Notes under the pieces: generated by a model
Told to the model about the DNA's origin: nothing
Database searches by the model: none
The model's input: the letters and a program-made list of their open reading frames with translations, nothing else
Position numbers and translations under genes: made by a program
In this document: piece by piece, positions 16,082-23,821 of the stretch
Layout: every line of letters starts with the position of its first letter
Numbering within the stretch: position 1 is the stretch's first letter
Assembly (NCBI GenBank): GCA_047626155.1
Contig: JBLHRR010000059.1
Location: 1 to 28,721 of the forward strand
Source: CALGLS01 sp047626155
GTDB lineage: Bacteria > Bacteroidota > Bacteroidia > Chitinophagales > Saprospiraceae
Direction of reading: 5' to 3'
Length of the DNA: 28,721 nt

Positions 16082-17104
16082 ATGAAAAAGAACATCCTCA
16101 TACCACTACTCATCCTAACCATACTCACGATATGGGCCTGCCAACCCAAAAACGAAGACCTCTACGAAACCCCGTCAGAGCTCCCCTTCAACCCTTTTGA
16201 CACCATAGACTATTCCCAAGCAGTAATAGAGCCGACCGAAATAGATCCTGGATCTTTCCTCGGAATCCACGAGTTCATCCTATCAAAATCCTGTGCAGAA
16301 CCAGGCTGCCACGACGGTAGTTTCGAGCCAGATTTCAGAACCGTTCAGAGTGCTTATAATACCCTGATGTTTCATCCGGTGTTCAAAAACTATTTCGCTC
16401 CTATTGATGGGCAACAACCCTTACCCGCACGGATCGTCCCAGGAGAGCCAGAGTTGTCAATGTTCTACCATCGCATAGCTTACGACAATCCGCCGGGGTT
16501 CGAACAAATGCCAGCAACAGGAATTCCGTTGGAAGATGAAGAAATCGAGACGATTCGTCAATGGATATTGGATGGAGCCAAAGATGCTTTCGGAAATGAT
16601 CCTATGGCGACCAGTGCGCAACCTAATTGTTATGGTGTAGCGGCATTTCTGCCTAATTTGAATGATACTAGAGTAGATACCATTAGAACCGGTCAAACTT
16701 ATGCTCCTTTTTATAGTTTACTAAATCAGGATATAACTATGTGGTTTCTCTACACGGACGATGTACTACTTGGGGAGTCGGGTTTTGGAACTAATCTGAG
16801 CTACAACAAAATTCAATTGTCGACAGACAGAGATGATTTTAGCAATGCCATTGAATTGGATCTGGAAGTCCCGGTTACTCCTTTGACTTTAGCCAGTGCA
16901 TACAGTGAACCATTTACTTTCTTCCCATTGCTATACACCCATAAAGTAACTTTCAATCCGGAAGCACTTGGTTTTGAGCTCAATGATTGGGTCTACATCC
17001 GAACCTTTGTCAAAGACGACGATCACGATGAACCAACCGAGATTCCTGACAAATGGTCTAACTTTTTTATTCAAAATTATTTCTCGCTTTATCTAATAGA
17101 GTAG
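16082..17104 (+). CDS. Lipoprotein with CX4CH haem-binding-like motif
   Basis: This 340-residue lipoprotein (lipid Cys20 in LTIWAC) carries CAEPGCH (71-77). That is CX4CH rather than the usual CXXCH, a spacing known from some multihaem cytochromes and common in Bacteroidota 'c-type cytochrome domain' proteins. Downstream, Met143 in FEQMPATG could be the second haem ligand, followed by a closing helix, IRQWILDGAKD (158-168). This order (CX4CH, E.MP, I..WI.DGA) recurs in the 123-residue gene at 26139. After residue ~170 comes a ~170-residue beta-rich domain with no family I recognise. If haem is bound, it would act at the periplasmic side of a membrane. Fourth gene of the cluster. Confidence 0.8.
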   Translation: MKKNILIPLLILTILTIWACQPKNEDLYETPSELPFNPFDTIDYSQAVIEPTEIDPGSFLGIHEFILSKSCAEPGCHDGSFEPDFRTVQSAYNTLMFHPVFKNYFAPIDGQQPLPARIVPGEPELSMFYHRIAYDNPPGFEQMPATGIPLEDEEIETIRQWILDGAKDAFGNDPMATSAQPNCYGVAAFLPNLNDTRVDTIRTGQTYAPFYSLLNQDITMWFLYTDDVLLGESGFGTNLSYNKIQLSTDRDDFSNAIELDLEVPVTPLTLASAYSEPFTFFPLLYTHKVTFNPEALGFELNDWVYIRTFVKDDDHDEPTEIPDKWSNFFIQNYFSLYLIE

Positions 17105-17165
17105 GAGGTTGGTTGATTAGTGTCCTTAATTTAGTGTTCGTTAATTAGTCCCTCAGCTCGCGTTT

Positions 17166-17201
17166 AAAACGTAGCGTCTTCGAAGCGCCACTGCGGTTAC
17201 C
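17166..17201 (-). repeat. 36 bp hairpin repeat, family 2, copy C (inverse)
   Basis: Read on the minus strand it begins GGTAACCGCAGTGGCGC and ends ACGTTTT, matching copies at 10285-10320 and 28480-28515. It lies in the gap before the last lipoprotein gene of the cluster. Confidence 0.6.
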
Positions 17202-17213
17202 AAAAAAAGCATC

Positions 17214-17693
17214 ATGCAAAATAAAATACTTTCTCTCTTGATTTGTCTCTTCCTCGTTAGTGCTTGCACCAAGCAACTAGACGATAAAATAATAGAAGGA
17301 AATGAAAACCCCGAAATCGGAGAAAGTCCCGTGATAGAGCTCCTCAGTATGTCTGCAACAACCATCAAGGCCTACTCCGATACGCTCACCTTCAAAATCA
17401 GCTACCTTGATGGAGACGGCGATATAGGAACTGACGATCCAGATGTCAACTCGATTGAATTAGTAGACAATAGAAATGCGGAACAATTTGTCTTTGGCTA
17501 TCATCTATCCCCGAGAACACCGGAGGGCAGCAATCTGATCATACAAGGCGAGTTGGACATTGTTTTAAACAACTCTATTTTATTGGATGATACAAACGAG
17601 TCGGAAGCAACGACTTTTTCTATTCGTTTGAAAGATAGGGCAGGAAATTGGAGTAATGTTTTGGAAACAGGAGAAGTTACAATTGAACAATAA
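17214..17693 (+). CDS. Small lipoprotein with a DGDGD calcium-loop-like motif
   Basis: This 159-residue protein has a lipoprotein signal, MQNKILSLLICLFLVSAC (lipid Cys18). The body is beta-rich with YLDGDGDIGTDDPDVNS (residues ~63-79), a run of acidic residues typical of calcium loops in surface beta-sandwich proteins. It ends in SIRLKDRAGNWSNVLET, a strand pattern resembling Ig-like or cadherin-type folds. I recognise no named family. It ends the exported-protein cluster, 109 bp after the haem lipoprotein, and its gap lacks the hairpin cassette. Role unknown. Confidence 0.8.
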   Translation: MQNKILSLLICLFLVSACTKQLDDKIIEGNENPEIGESPVIELLSMSATTIKAYSDTLTFKISYLDGDGDIGTDDPDVNSIELVDNRNAEQFVFGYHLSPRTPEGSNLIIQGELDIVLNNSILLDDTNESEATTFSIRLKDRAGNWSNVLETGEVTIEQ

Positions 17694-17730
17694 AATCTTC
17701 TTTAAAGACTTCTTAGTTTCCAGTGCACTT

Positions 17731-17814
17731 ATTATTACACAAAAAATAATTTCCCGATTTCTTTGGTGGAAAGGATTATATAAATCACTCTCCCTGTGGT
17801 CATTTTGATTTACA
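17731..17814 (+). repeat. Palindromic repeat, copy 2, truncated
   Basis: These 84 bases match the left two thirds of the 124 bp repeat (about 90% by eye). The right inverted end is missing: the match stops at 17814, 5 bases into the XRE gene, whose stop codon (17810-17812) uses repeat sequence. Confidence 0.75.
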
Positions 17815-19288
17815 AGTTTTCAAGTGTATCTTTTATTCTTTGCCTTCTAATACGCCCATTTATCACTTTAGCCTCCGTAGCTCGCTCTGTACAATTCTGA
17901 ATAGGGCAACGTTCACAAGTCACATTTACTTCTTCAAAAGGAATAGCCGGATCGTTCCAAAAGGCGACCTGGCTTTTCAGTGTATCGTCTAACATTATTC
18001 CTACAGTAATACTCACGAGGTGGTGTTCCGATGAGTAAGCCGGATGTGCCACAGAGATAGTGAGGTATTCTTCATCAGTACCATGGTAGCGAATGCGTTG
18101 AGCGCCGACGAGTGTTTGAGCGTGATCGGTAATGTTTTGTTCTGTCAAATCATTTGACAAACGGATGGTTTGCCAACGCCGGCAGTAGTGTTCTAACAAT
18201 CCATTTCCGTGAGGGTGATGACTGTGATTGAGATGAAGCTCGCGATCTATTTCGAAATTATTGGTTTTTGTATTCTTCGTACAACGAAGCAGGTAAATTC
18301 TGGATAAGCCAAAGTGCTTTGGAAGCATGCTCACCATCCGGTGCAATAACATTTGAGGAGTCGCTTGGTATTTGTTTAATAAGTCCGTGAAGACAGTGGG
18401 GCTCCAGCTTTGGTTTTGGAAGAGGTTCCGAATGTCATTTACTAAAGATTGTTCATCTACTAAAATGGCAGCAGCAAAATAAGAAGACTTGAAATGATTG
18501 TAAACGCTATCAAAATTCTTGACTTCCAATAGAGAGGAGGTCATAGCTCGCTCTTTTATTTGTAGGCAATCATAGCCTAGTTCCTTGGCCATCTGGAAGG
18601 CTTGCTGTTTTTTTGTAAGCTTACTGTTAAGTAAAAGTTGTTTTTTCTTGGGTACGAAAACCGCACGTAGAAATTGCAGATCAGGATAAGCCGCTAATCC
18701 GTTATAGTTGATATTGTATTGGTGTAAACTGCTTAACAAATTAGCGAGTGTTTCCGGTCGAACAACTCCACCTCTAGTCAATTTGTGCTCATCAATAAAG
18801 TTAGAAGCAGCGATTTCGATTTCTTCAAAATAATTCAGATTCAATTCCTGATAAGCCCGCATAGCCCGGTGATAGAAATTACCTTCTTGTACCGCATAGT
18901 TTCTTCCCAATTCCACCATTGTTGAAATGAAAGCCCCAACGTGCTTAGGTGCCCCGGCAATAATTTGTATCACTTTGGACAACTCAATACCAAAGAGGTC
19001 AAGCGGCAGTTCACTTAAAAAATCGGACTTCAATAACTTGCCAACAGGAGCGAGTGCCCCGGTCAAATCCACAGCTGTCAATTCCTCGACAGACACTTCT
19101 AAAGCCTCGGCCAGATTTTTCATCTTCTCCGTCTTTGGGTACTTTTTTCCCTTTTCAATCTCATTGAGGTAAGAGGCTGAAATACCTGAGCGCTTGGCCA
19201 AGTCATCAAATAGCATCCCCTTGCCCAAACGAAACTGGCGGACTTTCAATCCGAATATGATTTTTGTATTTTGGTTTTTAACGCTCAT
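17810..19288 (-). CDS. XRE-family transcriptional regulator, ScfR/DUF2083-like
   Basis: This 492-residue cytoplasmic protein has an N-terminal helix-turn-helix of the Cro/XRE type (about 9-70; LAKRSGISASYLNEIEKGKK is the recognition region). The middle is an ImmA/IrrE-like region, and the C-terminus ends with a three-cysteine cluster, CERCPIQNC (458-466). This layout is that of the short-chain fatty acyl regulator family (ScfR, DUF2083), whose members control acyl-CoA metabolism or are uncharacterised. The ligand is unknown here. The HEXXH of an active ImmA/IrrE peptidase is not seen. The gene is flanked on both sides by copies of the palindromic repeat, with the 3' copy cut at its stop codon. 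Its neighbours give no clear target. Confidence 0.85.
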   Translation of the reverse strand: MSVKNQNTKIIFGLKVRQFRLGKGMLFDDLAKRSGISASYLNEIEKGKKYPKTEKMKNLAEALEVSVEELTAVDLTGALAPVGKLLKSDFLSELPLDLFGIELSKVIQIIAGAPKHVGAFISTMVELGRNYAVQEGNFYHRAMRAYQELNLNYFEEIEIAASNFIDEHKLTRGGVVRPETLANLLSSLHQYNINYNGLAAYPDLQFLRAVFVPKKKQLLLNSKLTKKQQAFQMAKELGYDCLQIKERAMTSSLLEVKNFDSVYNHFKSSYFAAAILVDEQSLVNDIRNLFQNQSWSPTVFTDLLNKYQATPQMLLHRMVSMLPKHFGLSRIYLLRCTKNTKTNNFEIDRELHLNHSHHPHGNGLLEHYCRRWQTIRLSNDLTEQNITDHAQTLVGAQRIRYHGTDEEYLTISVAHPAYSSEHHLVSITVGIMLDDTLKSQVAFWNDPAIPFEEVNVTCERCPIQNCTERATEAKVINGRIRRQRIKDTLENL

Positions 19289-19334
19289 TTGTAATTTTAT
19301 GCTTTGGGTAGATCTTTTCTATTGTTCGCTTTTA

Positions 19335-19455
19335 AATATGACATAAAAAATAATCTAGCGGACTTAGGCTCTCGTTTAGCTAAATCCCTCTTCCTTTGGT
19401 TGTTTTGCTTTATCTAAATGACGGCAATCATCTAAGTTAATTTTTTGTTGTTACT
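19335..19455 (+). repeat. Palindromic repeat, copy 4, diverged
   Basis: This 121 bp block shares the outline of the 124 bp repeat: the same left end (TATGACATAAAAAATAAT), a central CTCTTCCTTTGGTTGTTTTG, and the right end TTTTTTGTTGTTACT. Its inner stem has a different sequence but still pairs: ACTTAG (19362-19367) with CTAAGT (19432-19437), where other copies have CCCGAT/ATCGGG. Confidence 0.6.
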
Positions 19456-19492
19456 AAACCAAGAAAAAAATAAAACCTATTTTTGGCAAAGT

Positions 19493-21280
19493 ATGGAAAG
19501 AATGCAAATATACGAAACCCGCACGATTGATTTTCGATCGAAAGCCGAAGCCCTTAAAGCGAAATACGCTAAATTCTCTTTTGTTCGCCTCCTCGCTTTT
19601 CTGGTGGCCATCGGAGTGATCATCTTCGCCTTTAGTCAACACATCGTTCTCGGAGTGATCTCCATTGTGGCCTTTTTGTTGGCTTTTTCTCGATTTGTCA
19701 ATTGGCATCAGGATATTCAGCGACAGCAAAGACATAATAAGGAGCTGACTACGATCAATCAGAATGAAATAGCCGCTCAAAATATGGACTGGTCTGCTTT
19801 CGACCCTGGGACTTCCTTCCAGGACCCGATGCACGCCAATAGCATAGATATGGATATCTTTGGTCCTTATTCCTTTTTTCAATTCAGTTGCCGTGCCTCC
19901 ACAGCTATTGGTAAAGAAAAATTGGCACAAATGCTTTTAAGCCCTGCGGCAACGCCCGTTATTTTAGAGCGACAAGCTGCCATCACAGAATTGAAGGATA
20001 AGCTGGACTGGCGTCAAAATTTCCAAGCGCATGGTGCTACGGCTTCTGACCAATTGGAGCACGTGACAATATTAAAACAATGGTTGCACGATCCAGTATA
20101 TGTGAAAGATAATAAAATGTTGATCGCTGCTATGTATCTTATGCCGCTATGGGTTTTGTTGGCAGCATACCTTAGTATTTATTACATCCCTTGGCAGCTG
20201 GGTTTGCTCTTTTTGATTGTTCCTGGAGGGATTTTGAAGAAGCATTTGGAGCGAGTCAACGAAACACATATGAGAACCACTCATGCTGAAAAAATGCTTT
20301 CTGTTTATGGAAAATTGATGGCGCATGTAGAAGGGGAGACCTTCAGTTCTCCTCGATTGCAAGAGCTGCGCAAACAATTTATTGCAAATGATAAATCTGC
20401 TTCTAAAGCCATAAATCGCTTGTCTTATCTAATCCGCCAACTAAATGTTAGGTACAATCCTTTTGCTATTCTTTTGAACATCGTCACACTTTGGGATTTA
20501 CGTTATGTTCGTCACCTGGAAATATGGAAAGAGGAATGGCGGGAGCAAATGCCGCAATGGTTTGATGCATTGAAAGAATTTGAAGCCCTCAGTTCTTTTG
20601 GTACTTTATGGTACAATAATCCGGATTGGGTAATGCCCGAAATACAAGAAGCGCAGCAGTTGAATGCCGTTGCACTGGGACATCCTTTGATAGCAGCAGA
20701 TAAACGAATCGCGAATGATTTTCAGTCTCCGGTTAGTGGGCACATCAAGTTGGTGACCGGATCGAACATGGCGGGGAAAAGTACCTTTCTACGGACCGTT
20801 GGTTTGAATATTATTTTAGCAATGGCAGGCTCTCCTGTTTGTGCCAAACGTATGTCGCTTCCGAAATTGCAAATTTATAGTAGTATGCGCACGCAAGATG
20901 CTTTGCACGAAAGTACTTCTTCTTTTTATGCAGAATTGAAGCGTTTGAAAACCATCATCGAAGCCGTAGAAGCGAAAGACAATATTTACTTTTTGTTAGA
21001 TGAAATACTAAAAGGAACCAATTCCAATGATCGACATACCGGATCTAAGGCTTTGATTAAACAGTTAATTGAAAGTGGGGGCGGAGGAATCATCGCAACG
21101 CACGATTTGGAACTGGGTTTATTGGAAGCACAATATGGAGGGGCGGTAGAAAACCTTTGTATGGAAGTAGAGGTGAATAAAAAGGAGTTGGTTTTTGATT
21201 ATACGATTAAGAAAGGGGTGAGTCAGAGTTTTAACGCTACTCATTTGATGCGGAATATGGGGATTAAGATTGTGGAGTAG
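19493..21280 (+). CDS. Membrane-anchored MutS-like ATPase
   Basis: I start this at the ATG at 19493 (595 residues); the open frame begins earlier with a TTG inside the repeat, which I reject. The C-terminal domain is a MutS/ABC-type ATPase: the Walker A loop is GSNMAGKST (423-431), the Walker B YFLLDEIL (499-506), followed by GTNSNDRH, and the signature region is STSSFYAELKRL (475-486). The N-terminal mismatch-reading domain of MutS is absent. Instead there are hydrophobic segments at ~31-49, ~51-67, ~212-229 and ~233-248, so the protein should sit in the membrane. Similar 'MutS-related' proteins are widespread in Bacteroidota with no known role. It is not expected to do mismatch repair. Confidence 0.88.
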   Translation: MERMQIYETRTIDFRSKAEALKAKYAKFSFVRLLAFLVAIGVIIFAFSQHIVLGVISIVAFLLAFSRFVNWHQDIQRQQRHNKELTTINQNEIAAQNMDWSAFDPGTSFQDPMHANSIDMDIFGPYSFFQFSCRASTAIGKEKLAQMLLSPAATPVILERQAAITELKDKLDWRQNFQAHGATASDQLEHVTILKQWLHDPVYVKDNKMLIAAMYLMPLWVLLAAYLSIYYIPWQLGLLFLIVPGGILKKHLERVNETHMRTTHAEKMLSVYGKLMAHVEGETFSSPRLQELRKQFIANDKSASKAINRLSYLIRQLNVRYNPFAILLNIVTLWDLRYVRHLEIWKEEWREQMPQWFDALKEFEALSSFGTLWYNNPDWVMPEIQEAQQLNAVALGHPLIAADKRIANDFQSPVSGHIKLVTGSNMAGKSTFLRTVGLNIILAMAGSPVCAKRMSLPKLQIYSSMRTQDALHESTSSFYAELKRLKTIIEAVEAKDNIYFLLDEILKGTNSNDRHTGSKALIKQLIESGGGGIIATHDLELGLLEAQYGGAVENLCMEVEVNKKELVFDYTIKKGVSQSFNATHLMRNMGIKIVE

Positions 21281-21346
21281 AAGGAGGTGTTGGTTATTTG
21301 TTAATAAGGTAACAGTAGGTTAGACTTTGATAGCCTAAGCTGTTTC

Positions 21347-21363
21347 CGACCCCATCGGGGTCG
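21347..21363. repeat. Small perfect hairpin, REP-like
   Basis: CGACCCC-ATC-GGGGTCG, a perfect 7 bp stem with a 3-base loop, lies in the gap between the MutS-like and DJ-1-like genes. It has no T tract, so it looks more like a REP-type element than a terminator. Confidence 0.5.
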
Positions 21364-21423
21364 CACCACATATAGAAGTAATGATGAAGAGTTGTTTAAT
21401 GACAGAATAAACTTTAACAGCCC

Positions 21424-22173
21424 ATGAAGCAATTCAAACTTGTATATCTAATTACTCTCGCCCTCTTTTTAGGCTGTAGCCAAAACGAAAGAACTACCGC
21501 TCCTTCAATAGCCACAACGAATTTCCAAATCCAAAAAACAAAGCTCCTCTCCGATCGCTACAACGTCGGACTCCTGATTATGGATGGCGTTTATAACACA
21601 GAACTTACAGCGCCCTATGATATCTTCCAACACACCATTTTCAGAGACAGCATCAAAGCCATGAACGTGTTTACAGTTGCTAAAACAAATGACCCCATCC
21701 GCAGCTTTGAAGGAATGTATATAGTCCCAGATTTTAATTACTTAAAAGATACCCTACCTAAAATAGACATCCTCGTCATCCCCAGCGCAGAACACCATTT
21801 GGATTCTGACCTGGAAGATACCGCTATGTTGAATTTCATAAAAGAAACATCCCAAGAAGCTACTTACGTAACCTCTCATTGTGATGGCGCATTCGTTTTA
21901 GCGAAAGCTGGTTTGCTCGAAGGAAAAGTGTCTACCACCTTTCCTTCTGATATACCTGCGATGCGTAAGATGTTCCCAACCTTGGATGTGCGTGATAAAG
22001 TGCTCTTTGTTCACGATGGAAAATTCATTACTTCGGCGGGTGGTGCAAAGTCATTTGAGGCGGCGCTTTACTTGTGTGAACACTTGTACGGAAAGAAAGT
22101 AGCAGAACGATTGGCGCAAGGATTGGTGATTGATTGGGACTTGGAAAAGGTACCACATGTAGTGATTGAGTAA
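21424..22173 (+). CDS. DJ-1/PfpI-family lipoprotein
   Basis: This 249-residue protein has a lipoprotein signal (MKQFKLVYLITLALFLGC, lipid Cys18), then a DJ-1/PfpI (class I glutamine amidotransferase-like) domain from residue 47. The key features are VGLLIMDGVYNTELTAPYDIF (48-68) with Glu60, the nucleophile elbow in TSHCDGAFVLAKAG (Cys153), and TSAGGAKSFEAALYL. The last motif is close to that of the GATase1-like part of AraC-type regulators and isonitrile hydratase. No HTH domain follows. An envelope-anchored member of this family is unusual because most are cytoplasmic. The substrate is unknown. The next gene starts 32 bp downstream. Confidence 0.88.
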   Translation: MKQFKLVYLITLALFLGCSQNERTTAPSIATTNFQIQKTKLLSDRYNVGLLIMDGVYNTELTAPYDIFQHTIFRDSIKAMNVFTVAKTNDPIRSFEGMYIVPDFNYLKDTLPKIDILVIPSAEHHLDSDLEDTAMLNFIKETSQEATYVTSHCDGAFVLAKAGLLEGKVSTTFPSDIPAMRKMFPTLDVRDKVLFVHDGKFITSAGGAKSFEAALYLCEHLYGKKVAERLAQGLVIDWDLEKVPHVVIE

Positions 22174-22205
22174 GGTGTTATGTCTAATTAGAAAATAAGA
22201 AAAAA

Positions 22206-22793
22206 ATGAATCAAAAAATATTTGAAGAAATAAAACTAGATGAAGATGTTGTAATTTATACATCAAACATCATTGATGTATTTAATTTAGATTATAATGG
22301 TTTTACGGAAATATGGAATGAACATCCTGAAGAATTTCATAAAGTAAAGATGTATGGTAAAAAGATTCCTACACCAAGATGGCAACAAGCTTATGGGAAA
22401 AATTATAGTTATACGGGTTCGAAAAATAATGCTTTACCAATTCCTGATAACCTTAAAAAGTTCTTAAAGTGGTCTTGTGCTAATATTGATAATCGATTGA
22501 ATGGTTTATTATTGAATTGGTATGATGGCCAAAAAGCACATTACATTGGTGCTCATAGAGATGACACTAAAGATCTGTATCAAGATAGTCCTATTGTAAC
22601 TATTTCGCTTGGTCAAGAAAGAATATTTAGAATGCGAAAATATAAAAAGAAAGGATTTAAGGATATAACGATAAGAAATGGAGAAGTAATAGTTGTGCCA
22701 TGGAATACAAATAAAGAGTGGACACACGAAGTACCTAGTTTTAAAAAGTATAACGGAAAGAGAGTTTCAATAACCTTACGTGCTTATTTGTAA
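22206..22793 (+). CDS. AlkB-like 2OG-Fe(II) dioxygenase, AT-rich
   Basis: This 195-residue cytoplasmic protein is predicted to demethylate alkylated bases in DNA or RNA, using 2-oxoglutarate, oxygen and iron(II). The N-terminal recognition region has PRWQQAYGKNYSYTG (57-71). The iron ligands are His117 and Asp119 (IGAHRDD) and the distal His174 (WTHEVP). Arg186 and Arg192 (RVSITLR) fit the 2-oxoglutarate-binding arginine region. All core residues are present. Length is normal for a bacterial AlkB homologue. The gene is clearly AT-richer than its neighbours, with many TTA and AAT codons, which suggests transfer; it might also be a phage-type AlkB. It follows the DJ-1 gene closely. Confidence 0.9.
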   Translation: MNQKIFEEIKLDEDVVIYTSNIIDVFNLDYNGFTEIWNEHPEEFHKVKMYGKKIPTPRWQQAYGKNYSYTGSKNNALPIPDNLKKFLKWSCANIDNRLNGLLLNWYDGQKAHYIGAHRDDTKDLYQDSPIVTISLGQERIFRMRKYKKKGFKDITIRNGEVIVVPWNTNKEWTHEVPSFKKYNGKRVSITLRAYL

Positions 22794-22912
22794 AAAGAAA
22801 AAAACTGAGAGTAGGCGTTGGTGAAAAGTGTATAGTAAGGTACTTGTCTATTCACTTGAGGCCCAAGAAGGAGCGAAGAAGACAGTTTATACGTTCTCCA
22901 TAAAAATAGTCT

Positions 22913-23672
22913 ATGAAAAAAATAACATTAACCTTACTGCCCCTTCTCTTCTTATCCTCTTTATTTGCAAACCTCGTTCCCAATGAAGTGAAAGTCAAAT
23001 CCGAAACAAAACGGGTCACGGTCTTTCGGGTAGGAGCACAGGTGACAAGGGAAGCGACCACTGCCATCCCCGCCGGAAATAGCCTTTTGAAGTTTACAGG
23101 GATTTCTCCACAGATTGATAAGAATAGTATCCAAGTCAAAGGAGCATGAACTCCCGGCTTATTACGAATATTACTGCGCACCAAAAAATGAACTTGATGC
23201 TTTCCTTACCGCACAGGTCACGGATTGGGAAGAGTTTGATTTGTTGACGGGTGAAGCAAATTTGTTTTTCGAAGGTACCTTTCTTGGGAAGTCGATGCTG
23301 GATGTACAAGTCGTAAAGGATACATTGGATATTTCACTTGGCCGTGACAAAGGCATTGTCGTGGATAGGAAGAAACAAAAAGACTATAGTGAAAAGCAAT
23401 TCATAGGAAATAAGAAAACGGACTATCGCTCCTGGGATATTGAAATTCGAAATAAGAAACAGCAAAGTGTAAACCTTGTTATAGAAGATCAGTTTCCATT
23501 GACAACCAATAGCGATGTCGAAATAAAACAAGAGTCTTCCGGTGGGGCAAATTTGGATAAAGGCATAGGGATTCTACGTTGGAAGATGAATTTAGGAAAG
23601 AACGAATCCAAGAAAGTAAACTTTAAGTACTCGGTGAAATATCCGAAGAAGAAGTCGCTGCTGCTTGATTGA
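22913..23672 (+). pseudogene. DUF4139 (MuiA-like) protein gene with a large internal deletion and frameshift
   Basis: The first part (22913-23149) encodes a signal peptide and a DUF4140-type N-terminus, VTVFRVGAQVTREATTAIPAG, ending at a TGA right after VKGA. The second part, in another frame from about 23137, encodes the C-terminus of DUF4139, LPAYYEYYCAPKNELDAFLTAQ, with FEGTFLGKSMLDV and a final SVKYPKKKSLLLD. Intact proteins of this family run to about 500-650 residues; only about 80 plus 180 are left. The middle, roughly half the protein, is missing, and the junction falls near 23137-23150. The family is linked to mucoidy inhibitor A; its role is unclear. The gene is read as dead. Confidence 0.85.
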
Positions 23673-23677
23673 AAAAG

Positions 23678-23815
23678 AGGGTTGATCAGGGTTGATAAAG
23701 GCAGATCAGGGTAGTTGATGGTTTCCCACTAAGGTTCTCCACTAATTTGAGTTCGCGTGATAAGGGAACCCTGATCTACCGCATCCACCCTTATCTGCCC
23801 TGATCCACCCTCTGT
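23678..23815. repeat. Nested palindrome between convergent genes
   Basis: The outer arms are 23678-23703 and 23790-23815 (26 bases, about 22 pairing, starting AGAGGGT and ending ACCCTCT). Inner arms lie at 23705-23714 (AGATCAGGGT) and 23770-23779 (ACCCTGATCT). Each arm holds a GATCAGGG-type unit, so four copies appear in mirrored order. The position suits a two-way terminator; the size suggests a repeat element. Confidence 0.7.
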
Positions 23816-23821
23816 CTTTTG

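Noticed and set aside
19445..19492. TTG start giving 16 more residues to the MutS-like protein
   Set aside because: It lies within the right end of the palindromic repeat; the ATG at 19493 follows an A-rich leader.
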